This document shows positions 55,530 to 63,299 of a stretch of DNA of 64,000 nt, piece after piece. The DNA is taken from the NCBI GenBank assembly GCA_031398745.1, contig JANNNX010000065.1, positions 1-64,000 on the forward strand, in the 5' to 3' direction. The translations under genes were made by a program, and so were the position numbers. Under the pieces are notes generated by a model. The model saw only the letters and a program-made list of their open reading frames with translations, ran no database searches and was not told the DNA's origin. Every line of letters begins with the position of its first letter. The stretch's first letter is position 1. Source of the stretch: JANNNX01 sp031398745 (GTDB lineage: Bacteria; Actinomycetota; Acidimicrobiia; Acidimicrobiales; CADCSY01).

Positions 55530-56077
55530 CTGGACTGCTGATCGTGCTAGCGGTCGTCGCGCTGGTGGTGGTCTTCGCCGTCTTCTCCTACAACGGCCTC
55601 GTCCGCCTGAAGAACCGGGTCGAGAACGCCTGGGCCCAGATCGACGTCCAGCTCCGACGTCGCTACGACCTCATCCCCAACCTCGTCGAGACGGTGAAGG
55701 GCTACGCGGCCCACGAGCGCGAGACCCTCGAAGCCGTCACCGCGGCCCGCACCGCGGGCATGAACGCCCAGGGCCCGGCCGACCAGGCCCAAGCCGAGAA
55801 CATGCTCACCGGCGCCCTGCGCTCGCTCTTCGCGGTCAGCGAGGCTTATCCCGACCTCAAGGCCAACCAGAACTTCCTCAACCTGCAGGAGGAGCTGACC
55901 GCCACCGAGGGTCGGATCAGCTACGCCCGGCAGTTCTACAACGACGCCGTGACCAGCTACAACACCAAGATCCAGTCGTTCCCGCCGATGCTCTTCGCCC
56001 GGGCCTTCAACTTCACCGAGCGGGAGTACTTCGAGGCCGACGACACCTCCCGAGGGCCGGTGCAGGTCCAGTTCTGA
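55526..56077 (+). CDS. lemA: LemA-family membrane protein
   Basis: A 183-residue protein with one N-terminal helix (residues 3-22) and the LemA helical core: NAWAQIDVQLRRRYDLIPNLVETVKGYA, the NFLNLQEELTATEGRI segment and FNFTEREYFEA. LemA proteins have no fixed biochemical role but usually sit next to an M48 protease, as here. The ATG has TACACT 7 nt upstream. Confidence 0.93.
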   Translation: MTGLLIVLAVVALVVVFAVFSYNGLVRLKNRVENAWAQIDVQLRRRYDLIPNLVETVKGYAAHERETLEAVTAARTAGMNAQGPADQAQAENMLTGALRSLFAVSEAYPDLKANQNFLNLQEELTATEGRISYARQFYNDAVTSYNTKIQSFPPMLFARAFNFTEREYFEADDTSRGPVQVQF

Positions 56078-56117
56078 CCTGACGCCGACCGCTTCTCTCG
56101 AGCCTCCGAGCACCGTC

Positions 56118-57026
56118 CTGTACGAACAGATCACCTCCAACAAGCGGCGCAGCGCGCTCTTGGTCGTGGGCTTCGTGGTCCTCGTGGTGGCCGTCGCCTG
56201 GGCCTTCGACCTCCTCCTCGGCTACGGCGTCGCCGGGCTCGTGGTGGCACTGGTGGTGGCCCTCCTCAGCAGCGTGGCCGCCTACTGGAAGAGCGACAGC
56301 GTGGCCCTGGCCATGAGCCGAGCCCACCCGGCCGACCCCGTGACCTACGCCCGGCTCCACAACCTCGTCGAAGGACTGTGTATCGCCGGCGGCCTGCCCA
56401 AGCCCCGGGTATACGTGATCGACGACCCCGCGCCGAACGCGTTCGCCACCGGCCGCAACCCGCAGCACGCGGCGATCGCGGTGACCACCGGGTTGCTCGA
56501 GCGGATGAACCGGGTCGAGCTCGAAGGCGTCCTCGCCCATGAGCTCTCGCACATCAAGAACTACGACATCCTCGTGTCGACCATGGCCGTGACCCTGGTG
56601 GGTGTGGTCGCACTGCTCTCCGACTTCGGCCTCCGGTTCTGGATCTTCGGCGGCGGCCGGCGCCGCGACAACGACAACAACGGGGGCGGCGCCGGAGCCG
56701 CGTTGGCCCTCGTCGGCTTCGCCCTGCTGCTGCTGGCGCCGCTCGTGGCCCGGGTCATGCAGCTCTCCATCAGCCGGCGGCGCGAGGCGCTGGCCGACGT
56801 CAGCGGCGTCGCCCTGACCCGCTACCCCCCCGGCCTGATCGCTGCCCTCAAGAAGCTCCAGGAGGACCAGACGGTGGTCGGCACGGCGTCGAAGGCCACC
56901 GCCCACCTCTGGATCGAGTCGCCGTTGGCTCGGCGCCCCGAGGAGGGGTCGTGGTCGCGGATGAATCGCCTGTTCGACACCCACCCGCCGCTGGAGGAGC
57001 GCATCGCCGCCCTCGAGGAGCTGTGA
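56118..57026 (+). CDS. HtpX-like M48 membrane protease
   Basis: A 302-residue zinc protease. The site is HELSH (in AHELSHIKNYD), with a further ligand in EALADV. Two helices lie near the N-terminus and two around the catalytic domain. The first ATG/GTG/TTG in frame is TTG 56160, which would drop the conserved opening YEQITSNKRRSALL; I place the start at CTG 56118, directly before YEQI, or CTG 56079, 1 bp after the lemA stop. It degrades damaged membrane proteins. The start codon is uncertain. Confidence 0.9.
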   Translation: MYEQITSNKRRSALLVVGFVVLVVAVAWAFDLLLGYGVAGLVVALVVALLSSVAAYWKSDSVALAMSRAHPADPVTYARLHNLVEGLCIAGGLPKPRVYVIDDPAPNAFATGRNPQHAAIAVTTGLLERMNRVELEGVLAHELSHIKNYDILVSTMAVTLVGVVALLSDFGLRFWIFGGGRRRDNDNNGGGAGAALALVGFALLLLAPLVARVMQLSISRRREALADVSGVALTRYPPGLIAALKKLQEDQTVVGTASKATAHLWIESPLARRPEEGSWSRMNRLFDTHPPLEERIAALEEL

Positions 57027-57029
57027 TCG

Positions 57030-58370
57030 ATGACCGACATCCCCCCGTCGTCCGGAGCGCCGGAGCCTGATCCCTCGGTCCCGCCGTCGTCTGAGCCGCC
57101 CCCCACCGAGGCGGTACCGGTGAGCGAGTTCGACCCGACGACGAGCGCGGTACCCGCCACCGAGTCGGGCGATCCGACGACCGCGGTGCCGGCTACCGAG
57201 TCGGGTGACCCGACGACCGCGGTGCCCGTGGCCTCCGGTGGGGCCGGTGGGGTAGATGGTCCGCCGCCCGAGGGGGTAGCCGGCGGTGTCCCGCCCGGTG
57301 GGGGCTCCCGCCGCCGCAACCTGATCGTGGCCGGCGTCGTTGTCGTCGCGCTGCTGGTCGCCGGAGGGGTGGCGGTCGCCCTCGGCGGGGGCGACGGCGA
57401 CGACCCCGAGCCGGTGGCCACCCCCAGGCCCTCGACCACCACCACCACCGAGAAGCCCGTTCTGGCCCCGTTGACCGGCCTGCCCTACGAGCAGGCGGTC
57501 GACCCCGACCGACCGGCCCTGGTGGTCAAGATCGACGACAGCCCGACGGCCCTCGGTCGCCAGTCCGGCATCAACCAGGCCGACATCGTCTACGTCGAGC
57601 AGGTCGAGGGCGGCTACGTCCGCCTGGCTGCCGTCTTCCAGTCGACCGACGCCACCGCCGGCCCGATCCGCTCGGCTCGCACCACCGACGTCGACCTGAC
57701 GGCCAACCTCAATGGGGCCCTCTTCGCCTACTCGGGGGCCAACGGCGGGGTCCTGAACTCGATCCGATCGGCCAACCTGGTCGACGTCGGGGTGTCGGCC
57801 CAGCCCCAGCTCTATGAGTCCCGCAACAACACCGTCCTGCGGTACTTCGCCGACACCAACGACCTGTGGTCGGCGGCGCTGCCCGAGTCGTCGGCCCCCG
57901 CCGCCCTCTTCACCTACCGCCAGCCGGGCCAGCTGCTGCCCACCACGGCCGAGGACAGTGGCGGCATCCACGTCGACTACGGCATCGAGGTCGACTACGT
58001 CCCCCGGCTCCAGGCCGATCTCAGCGTGACCTACGACCGCACCCAAGGGGGCACGGCCCATCTGGACGACCAGGGCGAGCGGGTCTCGCCCGACAACGTC
58101 GTGGTGCTGTCGGTGCAGTACCGCGATTCGGGCTACGTCGACGCCGCCGGCGGCCGTTCGCCCGAGGCAGTGACCATCGGCCAGGGCGAGGCGTGGGTCC
58201 TGACCGGCGGGAAGTTGGTGCGGGGGACCTGGTCGCGGCCGACGCCCGAGGCCACCTTCGAGCTCCTCGACGCCACTGGCGCTCCCCTTGCCCTCACCCC
58301 CGGTCAGACCTGGGTCGAGCTGGCCCCGATCGGTGGCGTCACGCCCGTGCCCCCGGCGCCTGCCTCGTAG
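57030..58370 (+). CDS. DUF3048 (YerB-like) membrane-anchored protein
   Basis: A 446-residue protein. Residues 1-95 are a Pro/Thr/Ser/Glu-rich cytoplasmic part with a duplicated AVPATESGDPTT unit; a helix at about 98-118 anchors it; the external part (about 145-440) is DUF3048 (LVVKIDDSPTALGRQSGINQADIVYVEQVEGG, PIRSARTTD). The fold is of unknown function, usually a lipoprotein in Bacilli. It starts 3 bp after the M48 stop. Its stop TAG is also part of the pdxS -10 box. Confidence 0.88.
   Translation: MTDIPPSSGAPEPDPSVPPSSEPPPTEAVPVSEFDPTTSAVPATESGDPTTAVPATESGDPTTAVPVASGGAGGVDGPPPEGVAGGVPPGGGSRRRNLIVAGVVVVALLVAGGVAVALGGGDGDDPEPVATPRPSTTTTTEKPVLAPLTGLPYEQAVDPDRPALVVKIDDSPTALGRQSGINQADIVYVEQVEGGYVRLAAVFQSTDATAGPIRSARTTDVDLTANLNGALFAYSGANGGVLNSIRSANLVDVGVSAQPQLYESRNNTVLRYFADTNDLWSAALPESSAPAALFTYRQPGQLLPTTAEDSGGIHVDYGIEVDYVPRLQADLSVTYDRTQGGTAHLDDQGERVSPDNVVVLSVQYRDSGYVDAAGGRSPEAVTIGQGEAWVLTGGKLVRGTWSRPTPEATFELLDATGAPLALTPGQTWVELAPIGGVTPVPPAPAS
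57147..57218 (+). repeat. Imperfect tandem 36-bp repeat, two copies
   Basis: 57147-57182 and 57183-57218 encode the same twelve residues (AVPATESGDPTT) with a few silent differences. They lie in the disordered N-terminal part of the DUF3048 protein. Confidence 0.9.
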
Positions 58371-58373
58371 ACT
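58368..58373 (+). promoter_or_regulatory. -10 box of pdxS overlapping the upstream stop codon
   Basis: TAGACT, 7 nt before the ATG at 58381. Its first three bases are the stop codon of the DUF3048 gene. Confidence 0.55.
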
Positions 58374-58380
58374 CGCAGCG

Positions 58381-59301
58381 ATGACCAGCACGTCCAGCCT
58401 CTCCGACCCGCCCGACCCCGCCGCTGCCGCCACCGGCACCTTCCGGGTCAAGCGGGGCCTGGCCGAGATGCTCAAGGGCGGCGTGATCATGGACGTGGTC
58501 GACGCCGAGCAGGCCAAGATCGCCGAGGACGCCGGCGCCACCGCGGTGATGGCCCTCGAGCGGGTCCCGTCCGACATCCGGCGAGACGGCGGGGTCGCCC
58601 GGATGAGCGACCCGGCGCTGATCGAGGCCATCAAGGCGGTGGTCACCGTCCCGGTCATGGCCAAGGCCCGCATCGGGCACTTCGCCGAGGCCCAGGTGCT
58701 CGAGTCGCTCGGGGTCGACTTCGTCGACGAGTCCGAGGTCCTCACCCCGGCCGACGAGGCTCACCACATCGACAAGTGGCGCTTCACCGTCCCGTTCGTG
58801 TGCGGGGCCACCAACCTCGGCGAGGCCCTGCGCCGCATCAGCGAGGGGGCGGCGATGATCCGCTCCAAGGGCGAGGCCGGCACCGGCGACATCGTCGAGG
58901 CGGTCCGCCATCTCCGCTCGATCCTGGGCGACATCCGCCGCATCGGGGTGGCCGACTCGGCCGAGATCTACGACTGGGCCAAGCGCCTCCAAGCCCCGGT
59001 GGCCCTGGTGCAAGAGGTGGCCGAGACCGGGACCCTCCCCGTGCCCCTGTTCTGTGCCGGGGGCATTGCCACCCCGGCCGATGCCTCTCTGGTCATGCAG
59101 CTCGGCGCCCAGGCGGTCTTCGTGGGGTCGGGCATCTTCAAGTCGGAGGACCCGGCTCGTACCGCGCGCGCCGTGGTCGAGGCGACCACGCATCACCGAG
59201 ATCCGGCCATCGTGGCCAAGGTCAGTCGGGGCCTGGGCCAGGCGATGCGCGGCATCCAGGCATCGACGGCCGAGACCAAGCTGGCCGAACGGGGCTGGTG
59301 A
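58381..59301 (+). CDS. pdxS: Pyridoxal 5'-phosphate synthase subunit PdxS
   Basis: A 306-residue TIM-barrel enzyme that builds PLP from ribose phosphate, glyceraldehyde phosphate and ammonia. It has KRGLAEMLKGGVIMDVVDAEQAKIAEDAGATAVMALERVPSDIR, the lysine of VMAKARIGH and the C-terminal GIATPADASLVMQLGAQAVFVGSGIFKS. Ammonia comes from PdxT, the next gene. The ATG has a leaderless promoter. Confidence 0.97.
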   Translation: MTSTSSLSDPPDPAAAATGTFRVKRGLAEMLKGGVIMDVVDAEQAKIAEDAGATAVMALERVPSDIRRDGGVARMSDPALIEAIKAVVTVPVMAKARIGHFAEAQVLESLGVDFVDESEVLTPADEAHHIDKWRFTVPFVCGATNLGEALRRISEGAAMIRSKGEAGTGDIVEAVRHLRSILGDIRRIGVADSAEIYDWAKRLQAPVALVQEVAETGTLPVPLFCAGGIATPADASLVMQLGAQAVFVGSGIFKSEDPARTARAVVEATTHHRDPAIVAKVSRGLGQAMRGIQASTAETKLAERGW

Positions 59302-59342
59302 CGTGCGCCGGCCGGGCGGCACCGGCGGCCCGAGGCCTCCAG

Positions 59343-59921
59343 GTGCGAGCACGGTCGGTCGGGGTCCTGGCCCTGCAGGGCGCCTACGCCCGTCACGCCC
59401 AGGTCCTGGCTGAACTGGGCGTCCAACCGGTCGACGTCCGCACCCCCGACGACTTGGTCGAGCTCGATGCCCTGGTGCTGCCGGGCGGCGAGTCGACCAC
59501 CATGTCGCTCCTGCTCGATTCGTCGGGGCTGCGCCCGGCGCTGGTCGAGCGCCTGGCCGGCGGTCTGGCCACCTTCGGGACCTGTGCCGGAGCCATCCTG
59601 CTCGCCACCGAGGTGCTCGACGGTCGACCCGACCAGCGCAGCCTGGGGCTGCTCGACGTGTCGGTGCGGCGCAACGGCTACGGCCGCCAGCGCGAGTCCT
59701 TCGAGGCGTCGGTCGAGGTCGAGGGCCTGGCCGACGGCCCGTTCCCGGCGGTGTTCATCCGGGCCCCGGTCATCGAGCGGATCGGTCCGGCGGTCGAGGT
59801 CCTGGCCTCGGTCGGGGGCCATCCGGTGCTCGTGCGCGCCGGCACCATCACGGCATCTACGTTCCATCCCGAGCTGAGCGGCGATCCCCGCCTCCATGCC
59901 CGGTTCCTCGAGGAGGTCTGA
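59343..59921 (+). CDS. pdxT: PLP synthase glutaminase subunit PdxT
   Basis: A 192-residue class I glutamine amidotransferase that feeds ammonia to PdxS. The opening SVGVLALQGAYARH, PGGESTT, the nucleophile in FGTCAGAILL and the His in TFHPELSGD are present. I place the start at GTG 59343; an in-frame GTG at 59298 overlaps the pdxS stop (GTGA) and would add 15 residues absent from the family. The yebC ATG follows the stop directly. Confidence 0.95.
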   Translation: MRARSVGVLALQGAYARHAQVLAELGVQPVDVRTPDDLVELDALVLPGGESTTMSLLLDSSGLRPALVERLAGGLATFGTCAGAILLATEVLDGRPDQRSLGLLDVSVRRNGYGRQRESFEASVEVEGLADGPFPAVFIRAPVIERIGPAVEVLASVGGHPVLVRAGTITASTFHPELSGDPRLHARFLEEV

Positions 59922-60665
59922 ATGTCCGGTCACTCCAAGTGGGCGACGATCAAGCACCAGAAGGGCGCCAAGGATGCGGCCCGGGGCAAGCTGTTCGCCA
60001 AGCTCATCCGCCAGGTCGAGGTCGCGGCCCGCGAGGGCGGGGGCGAGCTCGAGTCGAACGCCACCTTGCGCACGATGTTCCAGAAGGCCCGTGACGCCTC
60101 GGTGCCCATGGACACCATCGAGCGGGCGGTCAAGCGGGGGACGGGCGAGCTCGAGGGGGTCCGCTACGAGCCCGCCAGCTACGAGGGCTACGCCCCGAGC
60201 GGGGTGGCGGTGCTGGTCGAGGTGCTGACCGACAACCGCAACCGCACCGGCGCCGAGGTGCGCAACATTTTCTCCAAGCTCGGCGGCTCCCTGGCCGAAC
60301 CCGGGGCCGTGGCCTGGCAGTTCGAGCGCAAGGGGGTCGTCGTGGTGGCGGCCACGGCCGCGGAGGACGCAGTGATGGAGGCTGCGCTGGAGGCCGGCGC
60401 CGACGACATCGTCAACGACGGCGACCAGTGGCGCATCACCTCCGACCCCTCGTTGGTCGGCGGGGTCCGCCAGGCGCTCGAGGCGGCCGGGATCGTGGTC
60501 GACTCGGCTGAGGCGACGATGGTGCCGACCTCGACGGTCGCTCTCGATTCAGCCGACGACGTCCGCAAGGTCCTCAAGCTGGTAGACGCCCTCGAGGAGC
60601 ACGACGACGTGCAGGACGTGTTCGCCAACTTCGACGTGCCCGACGAGGTCCTGGCCTCGATCTGA
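59922..60665 (+). CDS. YebC/TACO1-family protein
   Basis: A 247-residue protein with the standard opening MSGHSKWATIKHQKGAKDAARGK, KLIRQVEVAA and the C-terminal VFANFDVPDEVL. Family members help translate difficult (for example poly-Pro) stretches or act as regulators; the name alone does not decide. GAGGAGG precedes the ATG. Its position before ruvC matches many bacteria. Confidence 0.95.
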   Translation: MSGHSKWATIKHQKGAKDAARGKLFAKLIRQVEVAAREGGGELESNATLRTMFQKARDASVPMDTIERAVKRGTGELEGVRYEPASYEGYAPSGVAVLVEVLTDNRNRTGAEVRNIFSKLGGSLAEPGAVAWQFERKGVVVVAATAAEDAVMEAALEAGADDIVNDGDQWRITSDPSLVGGVRQALEAAGIVVDSAEATMVPTSTVALDSADDVRKVLKLVDALEEHDDVQDVFANFDVPDEVLASI

Positions 60666-60695
60666 CGGTCCCCCTCCTGGGGCCACCGGGGCGGC

Positions 60696-60701
60696 TACCG
60701 T
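60696..60701 (+). promoter_or_regulatory. -10 box of ruvC (leaderless)
   Basis: TACCGT, 8 nt before the ATG at 60710. Confidence 0.5.
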
Positions 60702-60709
60702 GCGAACTC

Positions 60710-61225
60710 ATGTTCGTGCTGGGCATCGACCCGGGGCTCACCCGCTGCGGCTACGGGGCGATCCGGCGCACGGGCTCGTCGCTGCGAGCCGAGGCCGCCG
60801 GCGTGCTCAGCACCCGGGCGACGGTTGCTCTGCCCCAGCGGCTGGCCCAGCTCCAGGCCGCGCTGCGGAGCTTGCTCGACGATCTCCAGCCCGACGTGGT
60901 GGCGGTCGAGCGGGTCTTCTTCCAGACCAACGTGCGCACCGCCATGTCGGTGGGCCAGGCCAGTGGGCTGGCGTTGGCCGAGGCCGCAGCCCGGGGGTGC
61001 GTGGTGGCGCAGTACACGCCCAACGAGGTCAAGCAGGCGGTGGCCGGTACCGGCTCGGCGCCCAAGGAACAGGTCCAGCGCATGGTCCAGGCTCAGCTGC
61101 ACCTCGACCAGCTGCCCCGGCCGGCGGACGCCGCCGACGCCCTGGCCCTGGCCCTGTGCCACCACGCGGTGGCGCCGTTGCAGCAGGCGGTGGCCGCGGC
61201 CTCGGCCCGGGCGGGGGCGAGGTGA
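60710..61225 (+). CDS. ruvC: Holliday junction resolvase RuvC
   Basis: A 171-residue endonuclease that cuts Holliday junctions. The acidic residues D7 (GIDPGL), E67 (AVERVFFQ) and the C-terminal DAADAL aspartates are in place. It overlaps ruvA by GTGA. TACCGT lies 8 nt upstream of the ATG. Confidence 0.96.
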   Translation: MFVLGIDPGLTRCGYGAIRRTGSSLRAEAAGVLSTRATVALPQRLAQLQAALRSLLDDLQPDVVAVERVFFQTNVRTAMSVGQASGLALAEAAARGCVVAQYTPNEVKQAVAGTGSAPKEQVQRMVQAQLHLDQLPRPADAADALALALCHHAVAPLQQAVAAASARAGAR

Positions 61226-61827
61226 TCGGGTCACTGCGGGGCGTGCTCACGGCCCGGCTCTCGCCTGGCGAGGTGCTGGTCGAGGTCAACGGCGTCGGGT
61301 ACCGGGCGTTGGTGTCGCCGGCCACGGTGGTGGCTCTGGGGTCGGTCGGCCGCGAGGTGGTGGTCCACACCCATCTCCACGTGCGGGAGGACGCGCTCAG
61401 CCTCTACGGCTTCGCCACCCCCGAGGAGCGGACCTGCTTCGAGGCGCTCATCGGGGCCCACGGCGTCGGGCCGGCCCTGGCCCTGGCCATCCTGTCGGTC
61501 CACCAGCCGACCGCCCTGCGGATGGCGCTGGCCGACGACGACGTCGACGCCTTGTGCCTGGTGCCAGGGGTGGGCAAGAAGACCGCGCTGCGGCTCCTGG
61601 TCGAGTTGAAGGCCCGCTTCGCGCTGGCCGAGGCGACGATCGACCTGATCGCCGGCGGGGGAGCCGACACCGGTCCGCCGTCGGCCCGGACCGATGTCCG
61701 CGAGGCGCTGGTGGCCCTGGGCTACGGCGCCGAGGAGGTGCGGGAGGCGCTGCGGGACCTGCCCCCCGATCTCGACGCGGCCGACGGGCTCAAGCTGGCT
61801 CTCAGCCGCCTGGCGATGGCGTCATGA
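61222..61827 (+). CDS. ruvA: Holliday junction branch migration protein RuvA
   Basis: A 201-residue DNA-binding protein. It has the OB domain (VIGSLRGVLTARLSPGEVLVEVNGVGY), helix-hairpin-helix motifs (LIGAHGVGPALALAILS and LVPGVGKKTALRLLVEL) and the flexible C-terminal domain that touches RuvB. The GTG overlaps the ruvC stop, and the stop overlaps the first ATG of the micro-ORF chain leading to ruvB. Confidence 0.96.
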   Translation: MIGSLRGVLTARLSPGEVLVEVNGVGYRALVSPATVVALGSVGREVVVHTHLHVREDALSLYGFATPEERTCFEALIGAHGVGPALALAILSVHQPTALRMALADDDVDALCLVPGVGKKTALRLLVELKARFALAEATIDLIAGGGADTGPPSARTDVREALVALGYGAEEVREALRDLPPDLDAADGLKLALSRLAMAS

Positions 61828-61862
61828 CCATGGCCGTCGAGCGCACCGCGGCGGCGGGATGA
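61824..61862 (+). CDS. Micro-ORF 1 between ruvA and ruvB
   Basis: A 12-codon frame, MTMAVERTAAAG then TGA. Its ATG overlaps the ruvA stop (ATGA), and its own TGA overlaps the next ATG. The sequence resembles the start of ruvB, which suggests it arose by tandem duplication of the ruvB initiation region. Whether it is translated is not shown; its likely role is translational coupling. Confidence 0.4.
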   Translation: MTMAVERTAAAG

Positions 61863-61897
61863 GCACCGCCGTCGAGCACCGCTCGGAGGCGGGATGA
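61859..61897 (+). CDS. Micro-ORF 2 between ruvA and ruvB
   Basis: A 12-codon frame, MSTAVEHRSEAG then TGA, 35 bp after micro-ORF 1 and overlapping both neighbours by ATGA. Its first four residues MSTA are the same as those of RuvB. A GGAGGCGGG lies inside it directly before the ruvB ATG and serves as the ruvB ribosome site. Confidence 0.4.
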   Translation: MSTAVEHRSEAG

Positions 61898-62946
61898 GCA
61901 CCGCCGAGCGGGACGAGATCCTGGTCGGGTCCCGGCTGGGGGACGATGAGGCGGTCGAGGTCGGCCTCCGCCCCCGGACGCTGGCCGAGTTCGTCGGGCA
62001 GGCCGAGCTCAAGGAACACCTCGCGATCGTGCTGGAGGCGGCGCGGCGCCGGGGCCAGGCTGCCGACCACGTGCTCTTCGCCGGCCCCCCGGGCCTCGGG
62101 AAGACGACGCTGGCCGGGGTGGTGGCCACCGAGATGGGCGTGGGCCTGCGGGTCACGTCGGGTCCGGCCCTGACCCGGCCGGGCGACCTGGCCGCCATCC
62201 TGACCAACCTCGAGGTCGGCGAGGTCCTCTTCATCGACGAGATCCACCGGTTGCCCCGCGCCGTCGAGGAGGTGCTCTACCCGGCCATGGAGGACTTCCA
62301 GCTCGACATCGTGATCGGGCAGGGTCCGGCGGCCCGCTCGATCCGCCTCGAGCTGCCGTCGTTCACCCTGGTGGGGGCGACCACCCGGACGGGTCTCATC
62401 ACCGGGCCGCTGCGCGATCGGTTCGGCCTGGTCGAGCGGCTCGACCACTACCCGCCCGACGATCTACAGGCGATCCTGACCCGGGCCGCCGACATCCTCG
62501 GCGTGGCCCTGGCCACCGACGGGGCGACCGAGATCGCCCGACGGTCGCGGGGCACGCCCCGCATCGCCAACCGCCTCCTGCGCCGGGTGCGCGACTTCGC
62601 CGAGGTCAGGGGCGACGGGACGGTGTCGATCCAGGTGGCCCGCGACGGCCTGGCCACCTTCGGGGTCGACCAACGGGGACTCGACAAGATCGACCGGGCC
62701 ATCCTCGACGTGCTCTGCCGACGCTTCGGGGGTGCGCCGGTGGGTCTGTCGACCCTGGCCATCTCGGTCAACGAACCGCCCGAGACGGTCGAGGACGTCT
62801 ACGAGCCGTTCCTCATCCAGCAGGGCCTGCTCCTGCGCACTCCCCGAGGCCGGGTGGCGACCTCCGGGGCCTACGCCCACCTGGGTGTCGAGCCCCCGGC
62901 CACCGGGGTCCTCCCACCCGAGGCCGACGTCAGCCTCTTCGACTGA
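61894..62946 (+). CDS. ruvB: Holliday junction helicase RuvB
   Basis: A 350-residue AAA+ motor: Walker A GPPGLGKTT, Walker B FIDEIHRLPR, the arginine finger region GPLRDRFGLVERLDHY and the C-terminal winged helix (GLDKIDRAILDVLCRRFGG). It pumps branch migration with RuvA. The ATG is preceded by GGAGGCGGG. It is the last gene of the ruv operon; a repeat-filled gap follows. Confidence 0.97.
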   Translation: MSTAERDEILVGSRLGDDEAVEVGLRPRTLAEFVGQAELKEHLAIVLEAARRRGQAADHVLFAGPPGLGKTTLAGVVATEMGVGLRVTSGPALTRPGDLAAILTNLEVGEVLFIDEIHRLPRAVEEVLYPAMEDFQLDIVIGQGPAARSIRLELPSFTLVGATTRTGLITGPLRDRFGLVERLDHYPPDDLQAILTRAADILGVALATDGATEIARRSRGTPRIANRLLRRVRDFAEVRGDGTVSIQVARDGLATFGVDQRGLDKIDRAILDVLCRRFGGAPVGLSTLAISVNEPPETVEDVYEPFLIQQGLLLRTPRGRVATSGAYAHLGVEPPATGVLPPEADVSLFD

Positions 62947-63299
62947 CCCGCCCGCCGCCCCCGCCACCCCCCATGTGGGGACGTCGCGTCACGGCCTCAC
63001 GGACGGAACGTCCCCACGTCGCCCCCGCCCGATGGGTCACCCGCCACCTGGGGACGTCGCGTCACGGCCTCACGGACGGAACGTCCCCACGTCGGCCACG
63101 CCCCGCCCCTTCGCCGTCAGCGCCACGTGGGGACGTCGCGTCACGGTTGGACGGACGGAGCGTCCCCACGTCGACCACCCCCGGGCGGTCACCCGCCACG
63201 TGGGGACCTCGCGTCACGGCCTAACGGACGGAACGTCCCCACGTCGACCGAGCACCGACGTCGACCGAGCCGAGCCGAGCGGCGCCGGGGGCGGGGCGA
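62947..63299. other. Gene-free interval of 353 bp filled by palindromic repeats
   Basis: No real gene is seen between ruvB and the convergent cytochrome gene. Open frames exist in several frames only because the repeat units contain no stops; they translate the same short phrase (RHGLTDGTSPRR and frame variants) several times. Everything from 62975 to 63242 is the four-copy element described separately; the remainder is GC-rich spacer. Confidence 0.85.
62975..63242. repeat. Four-copy array of a 43-bp palindromic element
   Basis: Copies lie at 62975-63017, 63048-63090, 63127-63169 and 63200-63242, starting 73, 79 and 73 bp apart. Each begins GTGGGGACGT and ends ACGTCCCCAC, a 10-bp stem, around a 23-nt loop that itself holds CGTC/GACG. 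Copy 2 and copy 4 each have one stem mismatch; copy 3 keeps a G-T pair. Spacers before copies 2 and 4 share GTCACCCGCCAC. It lies between convergent genes, so one function may be termination. It is not a CRISPR: the spacers are related and the repeats are palindromic throughout. Confidence 0.9.

Noticed and set aside
62947..63299. CRISPR-like appearance of regularly spaced repeats
   Set aside because: The repeats are fully palindromic, 43 bp, with related spacers of 30-36 bp, only four copies, and no cas genes.
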